A DNA stretch of 64,000 nucleotides from Nepenthes gracilis (GCA_033239525.1 BSYO01000006.1:19554175-19618174), one strand, 5' to 3'; shown: positions 11,314-24,033, counted from the stretch's first letter. Translations and numbers: made by a program. The notes: generated by a model not told the origin, from the sequence alone.

Positions 11314-13527
11314 ATGGAAGCTGAGAAATCAACCTCCAGAGGCCAGGCTTGGTACTTCTACACATTGATTAGCCATTTTCTGATGGCCATTTTGTTTGAG
11401 CTTTTAAAAAAACTGACAGCGGTTCTTTGTTTCTGATGGCTTAACAGGTTTTGCACCACCGGATTACCAAGCGACATTGTAGTCGAAGTTGACGACATGA
11501 CCTTTCATCTTCACAAGGTAAAAATGCATCTGCATTTTTTCAAAGCATAGCGTCATTCACGTATGAGTTCTGTTCTTCTGAAAAAATGTTTGCTTTCGGT
11601 GTGGTTGTTCAGTTTCCTCTGATATCTAAAAGTAAGAAACTTCACGACCTGATTGCTGACCAAGAGGCAAATGATGCTACGGTCCAAACATTATATGAAT
11701 CATCAGAGAAAGGTAAGGAGAAAGCAGGTGGCGGAGGAGGAGGAAGCGGAGAAAATGAAGATTTTGAGCCCGAAATCAAGCAAAAGTACTGCCACATATC
11801 GCTTCCGGACTTCCCGGGGAGCTCTGAGGCATTCGAAACCGCCGCCAAGTTCTGTTACGGCGTCAAGATCAACCTATCCGCCTCTAACGTCGCGCCTCTC
11901 CGGTGTGCCGGAGAGGTGCTTGAGATGACGGAGGAATTTTCGGAGGACAACCTCATATCCAAAACAGAGAGGTTCCTTTCTGATTCTGTTTTCAGAAACA
12001 TGAAGGACTCAATCAAGGCGTTGAAATCCTGCGAAGTCGCGATGCCGCTGGCTGAAACCCTAGGCGTTGTTCAGAGATGCATCGATGCGATATCGTCCAG
12101 GGCCGCTTTGGTCGATCCATCATTGTTCGGTTGGCCGGTGAATGACATCCCCGCCGTAGAATCACTAAAGAGAGCTACCCCGTCCAAATCCAAGGGTGTC
12201 GGCGTTGAGCCGTGGTTTGAAGATCTCTCTCTCCTCAGTTTAGATTTCTTCAAGCGGTTAATCTTGGCGATGAGAGAGAGAGATCTAAATCCTGACCTCA
12301 TTGAGAACTGTCTCATACACTATGCGAAAAAATCCTTTCCTGAAATTACTCGCTCCAACCGCAAACCTTCTTTGTCTTCTATTGCTTCGGAGGCCGAACA
12401 GAGAGAGCTGTTGGAAACAATAATCGCAAATATTCCGTTGGAGCGGAGTTCAAGAACGTCGACGGCAACTAGGTTTTTGTTTGGCTTGCTGCGAACTGCG
12501 CACATTCTGAACGTGTCGGAAGCTTGCAAAGCTACTCTAGAGAGGAAGATCGGGGCTCAATTAGAGCAAGCGACACTGGATGATCTCTTGATTCCGAGTT
12601 ATTCGTATTTGAATGAGACGTTGTATGATGTCGACTGTGTTCAGAGGATACTAGGCCACTTTCTTGATAGTCTCGAGGAGAGAGATGTTGAAGATGATGG
12701 TGCGAACGTCGGCCATGCCAGATCTCCGGCGATAATGCTCGTCGGGAAATTGATAGACGGTTATTTAGCAGAGATCGCTTCCGACGGGAATCTGAAGCCT
12801 GAAAGATTTTACGAGCTGGCAATTTCTTTGCCAGATCAAGCAAGACTCTTTGATGATGGTCTCTACAGGGCCGTTGATGTCTATCTTAAGGTTTTGTGGA
12901 TCAAAATTAACCTACTACTAATTAGTTTGGCTTTGATAATGAGTATCAATTTTTGCATTTCTCTGTGTGTAGGCGCATCCCTGGATTTCGGAGGCAGAGA
13001 GGGAGAAAGTATGTGGTGTAATGGCGTGCCAGAAGCTCACGTTGGAGGCATGCACTCACGCAGCTCAAAACGAGCGGTTACCACTGCGCGCGGTGGTTCA
13101 GGTCCTATTCTTCGAACAACTCCAGCTCCGCCATGCGATCGCAGGAACTCTCCTTGCCTCCGAGGCGGCTCCGCTGGACTCAGGCGAACCCTTGGTGCGA
13201 GGAGGCTACGAGGAAAGAGGAGGCCGTGAGACGCCAACAGCCCAGCAGAGCAGCACCACCTGGAGGACAGCGATAAGAGAGAATCAGGTGCTGCGCTTGG
13301 ACATGGATAGCATGCGGGCGCGGGTGAACGAGCTGGAGCGCCAGTGTTCAACAATGAAGAAAGCGATTGAGAAGATTGACAAGCTGGGCGGCGGCGGTGG
13401 GTGGAGGAGCTCCGTCGGACGGAAATTTGGGTGCAAATTCAAGTCCCAGGTGTGTGATTCGCATGAACCGGCGGTCGTGGAAGCGAGAAAGGGAAGACAG
13501 CAAAGCAATCAGCCGCGCCCATCGTAG
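11314..13527 (+). CDS. BTB/POZ and NPH3 domain protein (four exons)
   Basis: The exons are 11,314-11,351, 11,448-11,517, 11,613-12,890 and 12,973-13,527, all with GT-AG borders, giving 646 aa. The start is supported because the first exon ends in GQAW and the second opens FCTTGLPSDIVVEV, the conserved family opening with its usual split codon. A BTB fold spans about residues 21-125 (HLHKFPLISKS, then AKFCYGVKI), with a glycine-rich loop near 75-80. The NPH3 domain spans about 237-510 (PWFEDLSLLSLDFFKRL, LYDVDCVQRIL, KLIDGYLAEIA, EACTHAAQNERLPLR). A coiled coil lies at about 563-600. By family knowledge such proteins are substrate adaptors of CUL3 ubiquitin ligases or scaffolds in phototropin and auxin-transport signalling at the plasma membrane. 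The closest remembered relatives are the Arabidopsis At5g03250/At1g30440 group; NPH3 itself and RPT2 are more distant. Retaining the third intron would cause a frame change. Confidence 0.93.
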
Positions 13528-16409
13528 TCCTGTGAGTTATTCTAGTGATCCCCAACTACTGGCTCATATTGCTGTTCATTGTCATGTAATTTGGAGCTAG
13601 CTAAATTTCATTCGTCCATGGAAAAGCTTTGGAGTAAAATTATTTTGGTTTTCTGCAAGATTTTGATGTTATTGCAAAATTATCTCCAATTTTTAGGTGA
13701 CCTGTGCAGTAAGGGTGAGTGGGGGAGAGGGTGGGTCGAGAGACCGCTAGTGGACGATAGAAGATGCGTTATTGGGGGGAGCTTTCCGGAGTCGTTGTGT
13801 TGATTATTGACGTTTTTGGAGTTTTTGGTGGAGGTGGTTGTACGACTTCTTGGTGTTTTCATCGCATCCGGCTGATGAGTTGGGGCGCTCGTCGTTTAGT
13901 TTTGAGGAGCAGGTGAGGTAATTGGAAACGCGTACTTGCTCCGGCAGTCGTCCAGCGTAGTTGTGGACATTGATCAGTGCACTCTGGTTTTTTAGAGTGC
14001 CACTTTGATTTTTTTTTTTTTTTTGATTTTTTATCAAGTGATATTTTAAAAAATTATCTAACTATTTATTAAAAAATATTATTAATATAATATTTTATTA
14101 ATTAATTTATTTATTTTATCAAATTCATATAAGAATAGTTTGATTTGTCAAATATATATATATATTGATGATTGAGAAAAGAAGGTTGGTGAGTCGTAGC
14201 ATGTAAAAGCTCGAATTTTATTTTTTAAATATCCTTGAAGCAATGGGAAACACTAATGAATAGTTATATGTCTCATGCTATAAGTAATAGCTACCTGAGG
14301 ATGAATCAATAATATGATGACATGCTATAATTAGGCTTGAACGCAAAATAATTCAAGAAAGCAATGACTGCAAAATAGTTTCAACAGTGATTATGGGGAT
14401 GAGACTTGCATAATTATAAGAGGGTTCAAACGTGACTCGGAGAAAAGGGTTTTCGTAAGTATTCCTCAATGTTCATATTATTTGCTGAGTCTTTGTATGG
14501 TATTGATTGACTACGTCGTCGGCAAATATTGCCAAAGCCCGAGATCTTATATTGTTGTCAAAACCCAATATACGACACCCGTAATTACAAGTTGAGGTAG
14601 TTGGGTATGAGTAAGAAGATATGCTAGCACCTGTCATAGACAAGGACCATTGGTAATTCATCTGGCCAGCAAATTAATTTCTTTGCTGTACAAAATAACA
14701 ACACCTTCCATGTTTAAAAAGGTGAAAAAAAAGATTGATAAAATAGACATTAATTGAATAGCACAATGGTGCGTAACGTGGACTAGGAAAAATGTACATG
14801 TTTTGTTGAACTATGATACTTCGTCAAATAGAATTCAACGACTACTTTTGATTGTTATCCTATGATTATTTCATTAATCCTTGGTAGGAGAAATTTAAAA
14901 ATTTTATCAGGAAAGTAAAAGGAGAGTATTAGCTCCAGCTGATACTCATGGTCCCCCAAGAGAAGAGTTCACTCCTCCCTCTGGTGAGTAGTTGGATATA
15001 TACCAAGTATTTATTGACATTTTAGCCCACAAGAGAAGTTTCACCTAAAAGCCAGCCCTATCTTACCTAGCTCCACAAAATGCTCAATCTATCACCTAAA
15101 ACATAAGGTCAAATTGTTCTCCATCCAAAAATTGAATATTTTTTGGCATCCTAGGCCATAATGAAATTATTTTCCACAAGCCATCTCTCACCAAGCTCTA
15201 CAAAAAAATTCGATTTCTTTGCATCATATCACCTACCTAATATTGGAGTTTTGCATCCAAATTTTAATAATTAGTAAAATTTCAATTCTCTTACACTGTT
15301 TATTTAATATTGATATAGGTACTAAATGGTTTTTTTCTAAAAGTAATACTCTGCCCCCCTTAGTTGTCTATGATGCATAAAACTTAGGTTGATGGATTCA
15401 TATTTGATTTCGTTATCGAATTCTAATAGCTCTCAAAATAATGCTCAATCTAATTCTACAATAAGTGTCTAGATTAGTGCATTAAAATATAAGAATTATA
15501 AATGTAATGTATAAAAATAGTATATTTATTTTATTTGTATTTTTAATTAAAAAAAAAACAACTTTAACGTGGTATATTAATTTTAGATTTGTAGCAAATG
15601 GGCTTAGGAGTGTTCAATGGCAGCCACTAAATTTAATCTAACACCTATTTTTTTTTTTCCCCTCAAATGTAAAAAACCTCTCCTTGGCTAGATAAATGTT
15701 GAATCGAATATGGCTCAAATCTCAAATGGCAACGGTGACACTCCTTCTAACTTAGAAGACGATAACGATCATGATTTCAATTTTGAATCGTTTTTATCAT
15801 TTTTGTACTTTTTTATTAATTAAATGAAAAGAAATGAAATTGTTTAGCAGAAGAAGACGAAGGATGAATTGGCCGAGTGACCGTGTTGGCCCGAGGAGGA
15901 GGAGGAGGAAGATGAAGGGTGAGGAAGGAAAATAGCCGATGATGGTAAAAGAATGAGAAAAGAAAGGAGATATTAGAGACATAATTACATATATTTTTGT
16001 TTAATAAAAGAGTTTACGGGATCATATTGTCCCTCGTTTGTGTGGGAGATAACCTCTTTTCGACTGCCATTTTGAAAAGATATATAGAATGGGCTCGTTC
16101 TGGTGTTATTAATTTGGTAGACAGTTCCAGCAGCTGTGTCTTGTCTTTCAGTTTTGATGACGATGGAAACAGTGTACTGCATGTTCAACCTGTGGCGCCG
16201 GCACTGCATGCAAACAAATTAAATGGAAATATTCTTACCAAATAAAATTTAAATCATGCAAATTAAAACGTTAAGCATGTTTTACGATTTAGTAACATCG
16301 ATTGAAATTTAAATCGAAATTTAAATATGATTTGACAGCACGAGATTAATTACGTTAGGTTTTGGATTTTTAATCAGTTTTGCTGAATTGACCAGTACGA
16401 TCAAAATGC

Positions 16410-16445
16410 AATCATGGCGTCTAGATGACTTTCTACGCCATGATT
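16410..16445. repeat. Inverted repeat, 11-bp perfect arms
   Basis: AATCATGGCGT at 16,410-16,420 and its exact reverse complement at 16,435-16,445 flank a 14-base loop. The transcript of either strand could form a hairpin. Nothing else marks it as a terminator or miRNA precursor. Confidence 0.7.
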
Positions 16446-16560
16446 TTCTTCTCCACACGATGACACGTGTTTCGATGCGGGGAATACGCACAGGGTTAAA
16501 CGACAACCAATGGCATTGCCTTTTTGTTGGGGTTGGTGCGTCAAAAAGAAATCGAAGTCA

Positions 16561-16561
16561 A

Positions 16562-16588
<27 letters not shown>
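16561..16588. repeat. (TA)n microsatellite
   Basis: An uninterrupted alternating AT tract of 27 bases. Confidence 0.95.
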
Positions 16589-16592
<4 letters not shown>

Positions 16593-17520
16593 TTTTTTAA
16601 ATATTTTTTAATAATATAATATTTATTATAATATAAATCTCGATAAAAAGATATTATGTTTTAATAAAAATTAGTAGGTATCCTACAAATATACAACTAC
16701 TTAAAATTAACTTTTTATATTTGGTTAAATAGTTAATATGTTTCATAATTTTATACTTTTTAAAATTTTTTGTTGCACATATATAGCTATACATAATTTA
16801 TATTTACAAAACATTTAATAAAGTTTTATTATTATCGGGTGTATTAACATGAATTTTTCAATAATAAGTAACTGTTAAATTTTAAGGTGCAGATATGTAT
16901 CGTTGAATATTGTCCACCTCATACATACAATATGACCTTATATTGTTGGATTTGAAAAAATTGACCTATTTTAAAATGAGTAATATTATTTAAATATTAA
17001 TTTATATATTTATTTATATTAAAAGTATTATTTTTAGAAAAATATTTGAGTAAACTAAAAAATTTTAGGTAGAGCTAAATTTAAGTATTAGTTAGGTAAA
17101 CGTCTTATAGTAAGAAGAGTAATTATATTCCCTGTAAACCATCCTCATGGGGTTAGTAAAAGGACGGCCCTAATTGATAAGAGAAACCCCACAATCCCTT
17201 GGAAGAAAGAAAAATAAGAGTAAAAAGTTAAAAAATGGTGGGATCTATACCCATTTTTAAATAATTCGATATAAGTAGGTATATAATTAGATGTATGAAT
17301 ATTTTTACTATTTTAGAAACTACCTCGACATGCATAATCTTGCTCAAACCATAATACGGTATTAATCCCTACTTATTGTCTCGTTTATAAACTAACATAA
17401 TACATCCACCCTTAGGTTATTTTATTACGTTGACAAAAGATTTTATAAATTATGCAAACTCCATTTGTTTTTAATTTTATTTTAAATATTTTTCCCGATG
17501 GTCTGTAATAAAATACTCAA

Positions 17521-17760
17521 TTGGGCCGTGAAATCCCACATTGGGCAGGCTCAGTGAGCCGAATTTAGATCTCGGCAGAGATTGAAGTCGGGTGGGCCAT
17601 AATTACTGACCCGAACCCGACGTTTCCGTCCACGACTCCACGTGTCAGACTCGGGATGGAGCACCCGATTCAGTCGGATCGGCGAATTCCCCGGCGCTTT
17701 ACGTTCTCCATGAACTGGTCCGAAACCGCGCGCACACTGGCTCATCCACCCGTTTAAATT
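17521..17760 (+). promoter_or_regulatory. Upstream region of the COR413 gene with CRT/DRE core and G-box
   Basis: Two TGGGCC motifs lie near 17,523 and 17,592, a CCGAC core at 17,617-17,621 and a CACGTG G-box at 17,639-17,644. All are within about 410 bases of the ATG. CCGAC is the core bound by cold-induced CBF/DREB factors, and CACGTG is the core of ABA-responsive elements, so they suit a cold- and ABA-responsive gene. The motifs are short and can occur by chance. No convincing TATA box is seen. Confidence 0.45.
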
Positions 17761-17929
17761 TTGAATCTGCGAAGCATCGTTTCCCTGCAGTTTCCGAGAC
17801 TCGATTGATTCTTCTGTGCTTTCTGTCTAATTGGTTTTTAATTGCTGTCATAATTTTTGGGTTGTTTTTATATGATTTTGTTTTCTGCCATCGAATATCG
17901 CAGTTATTAAGTATAAGATAGAAGGAAAC

Positions 17930-20900
17930 ATGGCAAGGGGGATGGAGTATTTAGTCGTGAAAGCAGATCAAGCGGCCGCTGATTTGATCCGTTCTGACAT
18001 AAATGAACTCAAGATTGCCGCCGAGAGACTCGTCGGTGATGCTTGCAAGCTCGGTCGACAATGGGGCTTTGCCACTCACTTTCTCAAATGGCTTGCCTCC
18101 TTTGCCGCCATGTGAGCTTTTGCTTTCTTGTTCATTTTTGGATGTGTAATGTTTCAGTCACCCCTTAAATAAATAAATAAATAAATAAATATATATATAT
18201 ATAATTTTCTAGGCAATTGTGTATATAATTTTGTATAATAAATTATCTAATTTTATACAATGCATGAATTAGTTGAGCCGATAAGAAAATTTGAGTTGTC
18301 TTTATTAAATTTTGATGCGTACATTAGATTTGAATAATTGTTTAAGTGGAATCAAGTTGTGCATTTGAACCTCTTAATTCATATTCTACACACCACAATA
18401 TTTAATAAGAGGTTAAAAAGTATAAAATTTACTTTTTGATATATTATCTATTACTCAAAATGAAAATTATTTCTAAAAATAAAACACAACAAGAGGTCAA
18501 GGATAAGAGAATGAGAAATAAATGATTTAGTTTCATATTTTTTGGATTTACAAGTATATAGAGAATTATAACCTTATGCCTATTACTTTATTAGTCATTT
18601 CTATCATCCGTACTAGTTATTTATCTGTACTTGTTATTTATGAGTGATTCAAATATTCATCTATTCAAGAAAAAATATACACATTTATAACTTTATTGTA
18701 ATCATTCTTTTTAAAAGTGACATGATTATGTATTAAATAAAGCATTATATTAGTTGAAAATTAAATAATCCAATCGATTTATAACTTTGAGTCTAATACT
18801 TGTCTTTAAAGTGTTTTAACTACCTATTTGATTTAATCATTCATTTCTTGATTCATATAATCATTTGTTCGGATTAACTCTCCAGGTTTATTGACCACAT
18901 GGTCGCTTGACACCTCGATCTTTTATATCTCTAACAGTTTGATCATTCGGATATTCAGTAATTTGATTAAATACTCTTCTATTTTGAATTTAACAACTTG
19001 GTAAATTCATATTTTTTCACGGGCTTATAGTTTGAAGGCCCCTTATATCAACAAGTAAAGTCGATCTTATCTTAAATCACACCCAACTAATTTAAAACCA
19101 TGAATTTTAGTATCTAGATTTACATGCTATACCGTATTTATAATGTAAGAAAAAATTCATGAGATTAAAATATTTATATAGATCGATAAAAAATATTACA
19201 TTATTTTATAATTTTTAATATAAAATAAATATTATAGATATACTGAAATCCATATTAGAACTTCATATCTCAAAGAATATAAGACCGATTTATCTTCCTT
19301 TATCATTATTTCTTCTATCATGCAAGATCATAAAATTTGTGAGAGGAAAATATCAATAATCTTTGCTAATCCTCTTGAATTCATATGAAAATTTTAAAAC
19401 CTTATTCATGATACAAATATGATTAATACCTTTACATTCTCCAGAAAAAAATTATTTAATTCATTTCCTTATAATGATGGGTAATTATATCTTTTATATA
19501 ATTAAAAAATAGTTAATTTTTTAATTATATAAATATCACTGGTTACATCAAAGATTGATTTAACCAAAAAAATAACTTTTTTGATTAAATATAATGAAAG
19601 TATATGATATCGTAATATTTAATTATTTTAATAAATTTAATACATTTCAGAAACCCGAATTAATATACAAATTAGGAAGCTGTATAATTCTACTTAGATA
19701 TCAGGACAGTGGCTAGTCTGATCATTATAACTCTAAATCCAAATCTTATGTACAACAATAGAATGAACCAAAGGTAAGAGGGACATAAAATTTACTATCC
19801 GGTATATTCTTTAATACTCAAGTCAATAATCTATCAAAGTAGATGGAAAGATAATAAAAAAATAGATATTAAAATTGAAAAAGGATGGGAACGAATGTGA
19901 ATTTGGGGAGTTTTGCTTCACTTGATACACTTGAATGTTTGAGTTTATTTTCATCATTTTTTCCTCCTTTTTCTTTTTTTGGGAGAACTATTTATAGCCA
20001 GAGGTCCTATTCAATGATTAGTATTTAAAATCACTGTATGTATCTAGAGCCATTTCGAAGTAGCTATGGAAAGACGTTTCTTTTTACGTGTAATTGTCGT
20101 CCCAATTTAACGTAAAAATCACCTGGTTATTAATGATAGGGTTGTTTCGATTGTTTTCTGGATTTGATTATTATTTGACTCGTGATTATCTTCATTTTTT
20201 TGGTAGCCGATTACTCGAATTAAGCCTTTCAATTAATATCCTTTGGAATTATTATTTAATTGTCTGGACTAACTTTGTTGTTTCTTTAATTGTGTCATTG
20301 GAGTTTTGGATCTTGATCCAAATTTGTATTGGGTGTATCTGCCTTGGGTCATATCCAACAAAATTATTAATTATGTGGTAGGTTATGTGAGATAATTCTT
20401 GTATAAGTTAGATTATATACCTTGAGAGTTATTATTTAATTGTCTGGTCTAACTTTATTGTTTCTTCAATTGGGTCATTGGAGTTTTGGGTCTTAATCCA
20501 AGTTTGTATTAGGTGTATCTGCCTTGGGTCATATCCAACAGAATTATTAATTATGTGGTAGGTTATGTGAGACGATTCTGGTATAAGTTAGGTTATATCC
20601 CTTGAGTTTAGCCCAAATTGATAAGAAACATTGCAGGTTATTAGTTGAAAAAAAGGAAAAAGAAAATAAAAGAAAGAAAGCAGTTGTGCCATGAATTAAG
20701 AAATCATCATTTTCTTTGTGTTTGTTGCAGTTATTTGCTGATATTGGATCGAACAAACTGGAGAAGCAACATGCTAACCTCACTTTTAGTCCCTTATATT
20801 TTCTTCAGTCTTCCTTCGGGGCTCTTCCATCTTTTAAGGTGATCCCATCATCATGCATTCTTGCGCACTGGAAGCTATTTTCATGGCAAATTCACTCCCC

Positions 20901-21602
20901 CTTGTCTTCCCCTTCTCCTCCTCTTTTTCATTATGAATACCTCCCTGCTGCTTTCTTACATATGCCTATATTCAGGGGAGCGGTTGGGAAATGGATTGCT
21001 TTCGTTGCAGTTGTCTTGAGGCTATTTTCCCCCGCCACTTCCCAGGTATTGGCTTTGGCGTCTGATTAACCTCTTCTTTTCCCCTGTTTTTCTGATACTC
21101 TGTTTTTACCATTGCTTAACTGGAGAGAAGATTAGAAAAACATACTCTGAACACGGGGATATTCTTCCACCATGGCCCAATGACATTTCCCGAACACTAA
21201 TTTTGGGTGCCGATTTTTGAATGAGTGGAGATGAAGTCTTCCCTAATCTTGACACGAATAGCTGAAAATTCGTGTTTTTTAATGCTCTGATTTTTCACCA
21301 TTGTTTAGTGGTAGAAAAGATGATGAAATAAACTCTGAAAATCGGCAGATTGGCTGGAGATACCGGGATCGCTGATACTCGTACTAGTGGTGGCACCTGA
21401 CTTCTTTGCAGTCGATGTGAAGGACAGTTGGGCTGGAACAGCTATACTGCTTGTGATCGGCTGCTACCTGCTGCAGCAGCACATCCGGGCGACCGGTGGT
21501 TTCAAGAATTCTTTCACGCAGAGCACCGGAATTTCAAACACAGCTGGACTTCTCCTCCTCCTGGCGTATCCTCTCTGGGCACTCGTCCTTCTTCTCATGT
21601 AG
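17930..21602 (+). CDS. COR413 family membrane protein, four exons, one-base frame break in exon 3
   Basis: Exons at 17,930-18,111, 20,731-20,838, 20,976-21,045 and 21,349-21,602 have GT-AG borders. They encode the whole COR413 plasma-membrane-type protein: THFLKWLASFAA, YLLILDRTNWRSNMLTSLL, GAVGKWIAFVAVVLRLF, then DWLEIPGSLILV and IGCYLLQQHIRATGGFKNSF. Family members are ~200-aa proteins with five to six membrane spans that accumulate in the cold and are linked to membrane stabilisation. The coding exons total 614 nt, one short of a multiple of three. After RLF the frame slips in a T4-C5 run at about 21,025-21,033. With these splice sites exon 4 would be read out of frame and stop after eight codons. 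One more T in the run would give 204 aa and the family motif. Either the base is missing from the assembly or the allele is broken. Intron 1 is 2.6 kb. Confidence 0.85.
18167..18203. repeat. (AAAT)n-(AT)n microsatellite in COR413 intron 1
   Basis: About six AAAT units run directly into an alternating AT tract, just inside the first intron. Confidence 0.9.
20241..20600 (+). repeat. 180-bp tandem duplication in COR413 intron 1
   Basis: Two adjacent 180-base units (20,241-20,420 and 20,421-20,600) match almost base for base, for example ATTATTTAATTGTCTGG at 20,248 and 20,428 and GTGTATCTGCCTTGGGTC at 20,333 and 20,513. They differ at few positions, so the duplication is fairly recent. It ends about 130 bases before the intron 1 acceptor. 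Confidence 0.95.
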
Positions 21603-22527
21603 CATCTTCACCTTCAAGTCATCGATGATGTGCAGCTGCCAAGGAATTGAATCCACTGCTGACGATTGGTGTAAATGGGATTAAAATTCTATTGCTGACG
21701 CTTCAATTGTTATATTACTTTATAAATAATTATGATAAAATAATTATAAATGACATATTTTAATTCATTATTATGTTTTTTTATTCTTGAATAATCAATA
21801 TTTATATCCATTCTATCCATAAGAATGCACCATTTATCAGAGAAAAAGGACCTTTTTGATTTTCATCTCTAAAATCTGAAATGGAAAAAGTGAAAGAAGA
21901 GATGACTCCATCTTTAAAATTGTTTCCTTTATATAATCAGAAAAAAAAAAACTATCATTTAAATGATATAATAAATTTGTTATTTATATGATATTAAGAG
22001 AACCCCTTTTTTATTTTATTTAAGCTCATAATAAACTTTTCAAGTAAGGATGTTAATAAGCGCCATAATGAAAGTAGATTACTATACAAAGAAAAACTAA
22101 TTTAGAATTTGAAAAATAATTTTTTACTGAGAAATAATATTTATATATTAAATTATTTATTCACTTATATTAAAATTAACCAAATTAATATGTAGAGATA
22201 TGTTAAAAAAAACTAAATCAAAGTAAAATTTATATTTTTTTAACAATTTTAATATAAATAAATATATAAATAATATTTATTTTCGTCGCACATCGTCCGT
22301 ATTCATAATATAATAATCAAAGAATGTATTAAGAAAGTTTAATCAAGGAGCATGCTCCATTTGTATGAAAAAAAAAAAAATTATAACTCATGGTTCACAA
22401 AATGTGAAATGTAGACTATTATGCTTAGCTACTTGTTGAAAAAAATTATTAATTTTTTTTTCTATAAGCAATATAATAAAATATAATTTATAATTAATGT
22501 ATTCTAAATTCAAATTTCGAACAGATT
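21603..22527. other. A+T-rich DNA downstream of COR413, no gene seen
   Basis: This stretch should include the COR413 3' UTR and then A+T-rich intergenic DNA. A poly-A run lies at about 22,369-22,380. No coding exon is recognisable. Confidence 0.5.
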
Positions 22528-23477
22528 TGGATCAAGTGAGTCGTTTGAATCCGACTCCGACCACTGAGTTTGGATCCTACACACCACAACTACGAATAAA
22601 AGGTCAAGTATTGACGGGATGTTATCCCATTAAAAACACTCAAACGCTCAAATCAACAAACAGTATTCGAATTAAGAAGGTGACAATAAATGATGTAAGG
22701 AGAATGCAGAGAGTGTTCGTGATGGAAGAGTGCTCTTGTTGCAAAAAGTATTTGTAGCTCATGAGTAGCGTTGGCTCTAAACACTGTATTCACTGGGAAC
22801 GTAGTGGCAAAGAGAGAGAGAGCGTTCGTCTTCTGAAAGCATGCGAGCTTTACAAAAGAGAGTTTTTTTGAGAGCTTTTGTCGGACAAGTTTAAGCGTTT
22901 GTGGGCCAATGAGAGCATGCCTTGGAGTGAGGACTCCATGATCTTTTCTAGGCACTGCTTTGAGCTGCCTTCATTGCGTAGAATGGTTTGATTCCTACGC
23001 TCTGTTATGATTGTTGTCTTTTCTTGCGTTGAGCTTTTATGGCAGTAACGGTTGCTGATTTGATTGCTTTTCTTCTGTATTCTGAAATAGTTAGGGTTTC
23101 TGGCAGACAAAAAAGAGATTCTGGCACCTTTTTTTAGAGATGCGCGTTGAATCTACTGATGACCGTTACAATGGAGATTTCCTTATGTGGAGAGCACAAA
23201 ATCAGGAGAGAAAACCGTTGCTGAGAACGGTCATGTGAGCCACACTGGCCTTGGCCCATTTGAGACTTGTTCTTCAGACGGTCGACTGGTCATGTTTCCG
23301 GTCTATGAAAGCGTTGACCGTCTTGAGCCCAAGTGGCCCGTCTTGTATTTGGGCTTCTTACGGCTCATTGGCCTTTCCACCGGTCAACGGCTGGCGTTGA
23401 CCGTTCAGGTGCAAATGGGTTGTGTGTATTTCGGCCGTTCCTCTTTCTTAAGCCAACCCATTACTGTGTACCTATCA
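22528..23477 (-). mobile_element. Tat-type 3' LTR, left copy
   Basis: On the minus strand it begins TGATAGGTACACAG at 23,477, preceded by a purine-rich TGGGAAGG stretch that serves as a polypurine tract. It ends near 22,528 after a GTGGTGTGTAGGATCC segment. The part at 22,590-22,670 is the reverse complement of the ACTTGAGCGTCGGAGTGTTTT segment of the right LTR, with transitions. No clear 5-bp target duplication is shared with the right LTR's flank. Confidence 0.65.
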
Positions 23478-23655
23478 CTAACCTTCCCATACTGGTGGTC
23501 TGGGACTCCAGCCACCAACATGTTCCAGATGAGTTGCAAGCCGCTGGACTACCTGCCTGAGGTGAGGAAACTGGCGACAACTTTTGGTCTGTTGATCGCA
23601 CCGCTTGTAGTTGCTGATCGTAAAGCCAAGATCAGGAGAACCAACCTAGAAGATT

Positions 23656-24033
23656 GTTGACTAGATTCATTGACTGTTTAGGCCAAGATACAAGGGACTT
23701 TCGAAAGGAGAGTTGACCGAAATCGTTGACCGTTTAGGCTAAAGTATGAAAAACTTTTTAAGGAATCGTTGATCGTCTGGGTCTGAATCCGAAGAACTTC
23801 TAAAGGAAGTGTTAACCGAAATCGTTGACCGTTTAGACCAAAATTCGGAGAATTTCTAAAGAAAGTGTTGACCGAAATCGTTGACTATTTAGGCCAAAAT
23901 CCGGAGGACTTCTGAAGAAAGTGTTAATCGGATTTGTTGACCGTTTGGGTTTAAATCTGAAGAACTTTTAAAGGAAGTGTTGATCGGAATCATTGACTGT
24001 TAAGGCCAAAATCCGAAGAACTTCTAAGGAGAT
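23656..24033. repeat. 56-bp tandem array, about 6.7 copies
   Basis: Units start with GTTGACCGAAATCGTTGACC and continue TTTAGGCCAAAATCCGGAG, then ACTTCTAAAGGAAGT. Starts lie about every 56 bases from 23,656, and one unit is shortened. The array sits between the LTR and the extra ORF. Shorter, more diverged units of the same kind lie on the other strand at about 31,840-32,030 in the right copy. Confidence 0.85.

Larger units (their letters stand above)
13528..17520. other. Intergenic DNA downstream of the NPH3 gene, no gene seen
   Basis: The first ~470 bases are relatively G-rich and may include the 3' UTR. A T-run marks 14,009-14,024. Past that the DNA is A+T-rich and I see no exon with coding character. 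Open frames near 15,800-16,250 and 16,390-16,600 have no recognisable product. Confidence 0.45.

Noticed and set aside
11586..13229. A 547-codon continuous open frame as the NPH3 gene model
   Set aside because: It starts inside intron 2 and reads through intron 3 in a different frame. The spliced four-exon model restores every conserved block at both ends.
16410..16445. miRNA precursor
   Set aside because: The perfect arms are only 11 bp with a 14-base loop, too short for a plant miRNA duplex.
17533..17545. TCCCACATTGG as an snRNA-type upstream sequence element
   Set aside because: No TATA box at the required spacing and no snRNA sequence follow. It is more likely part of the COR413 upstream region.
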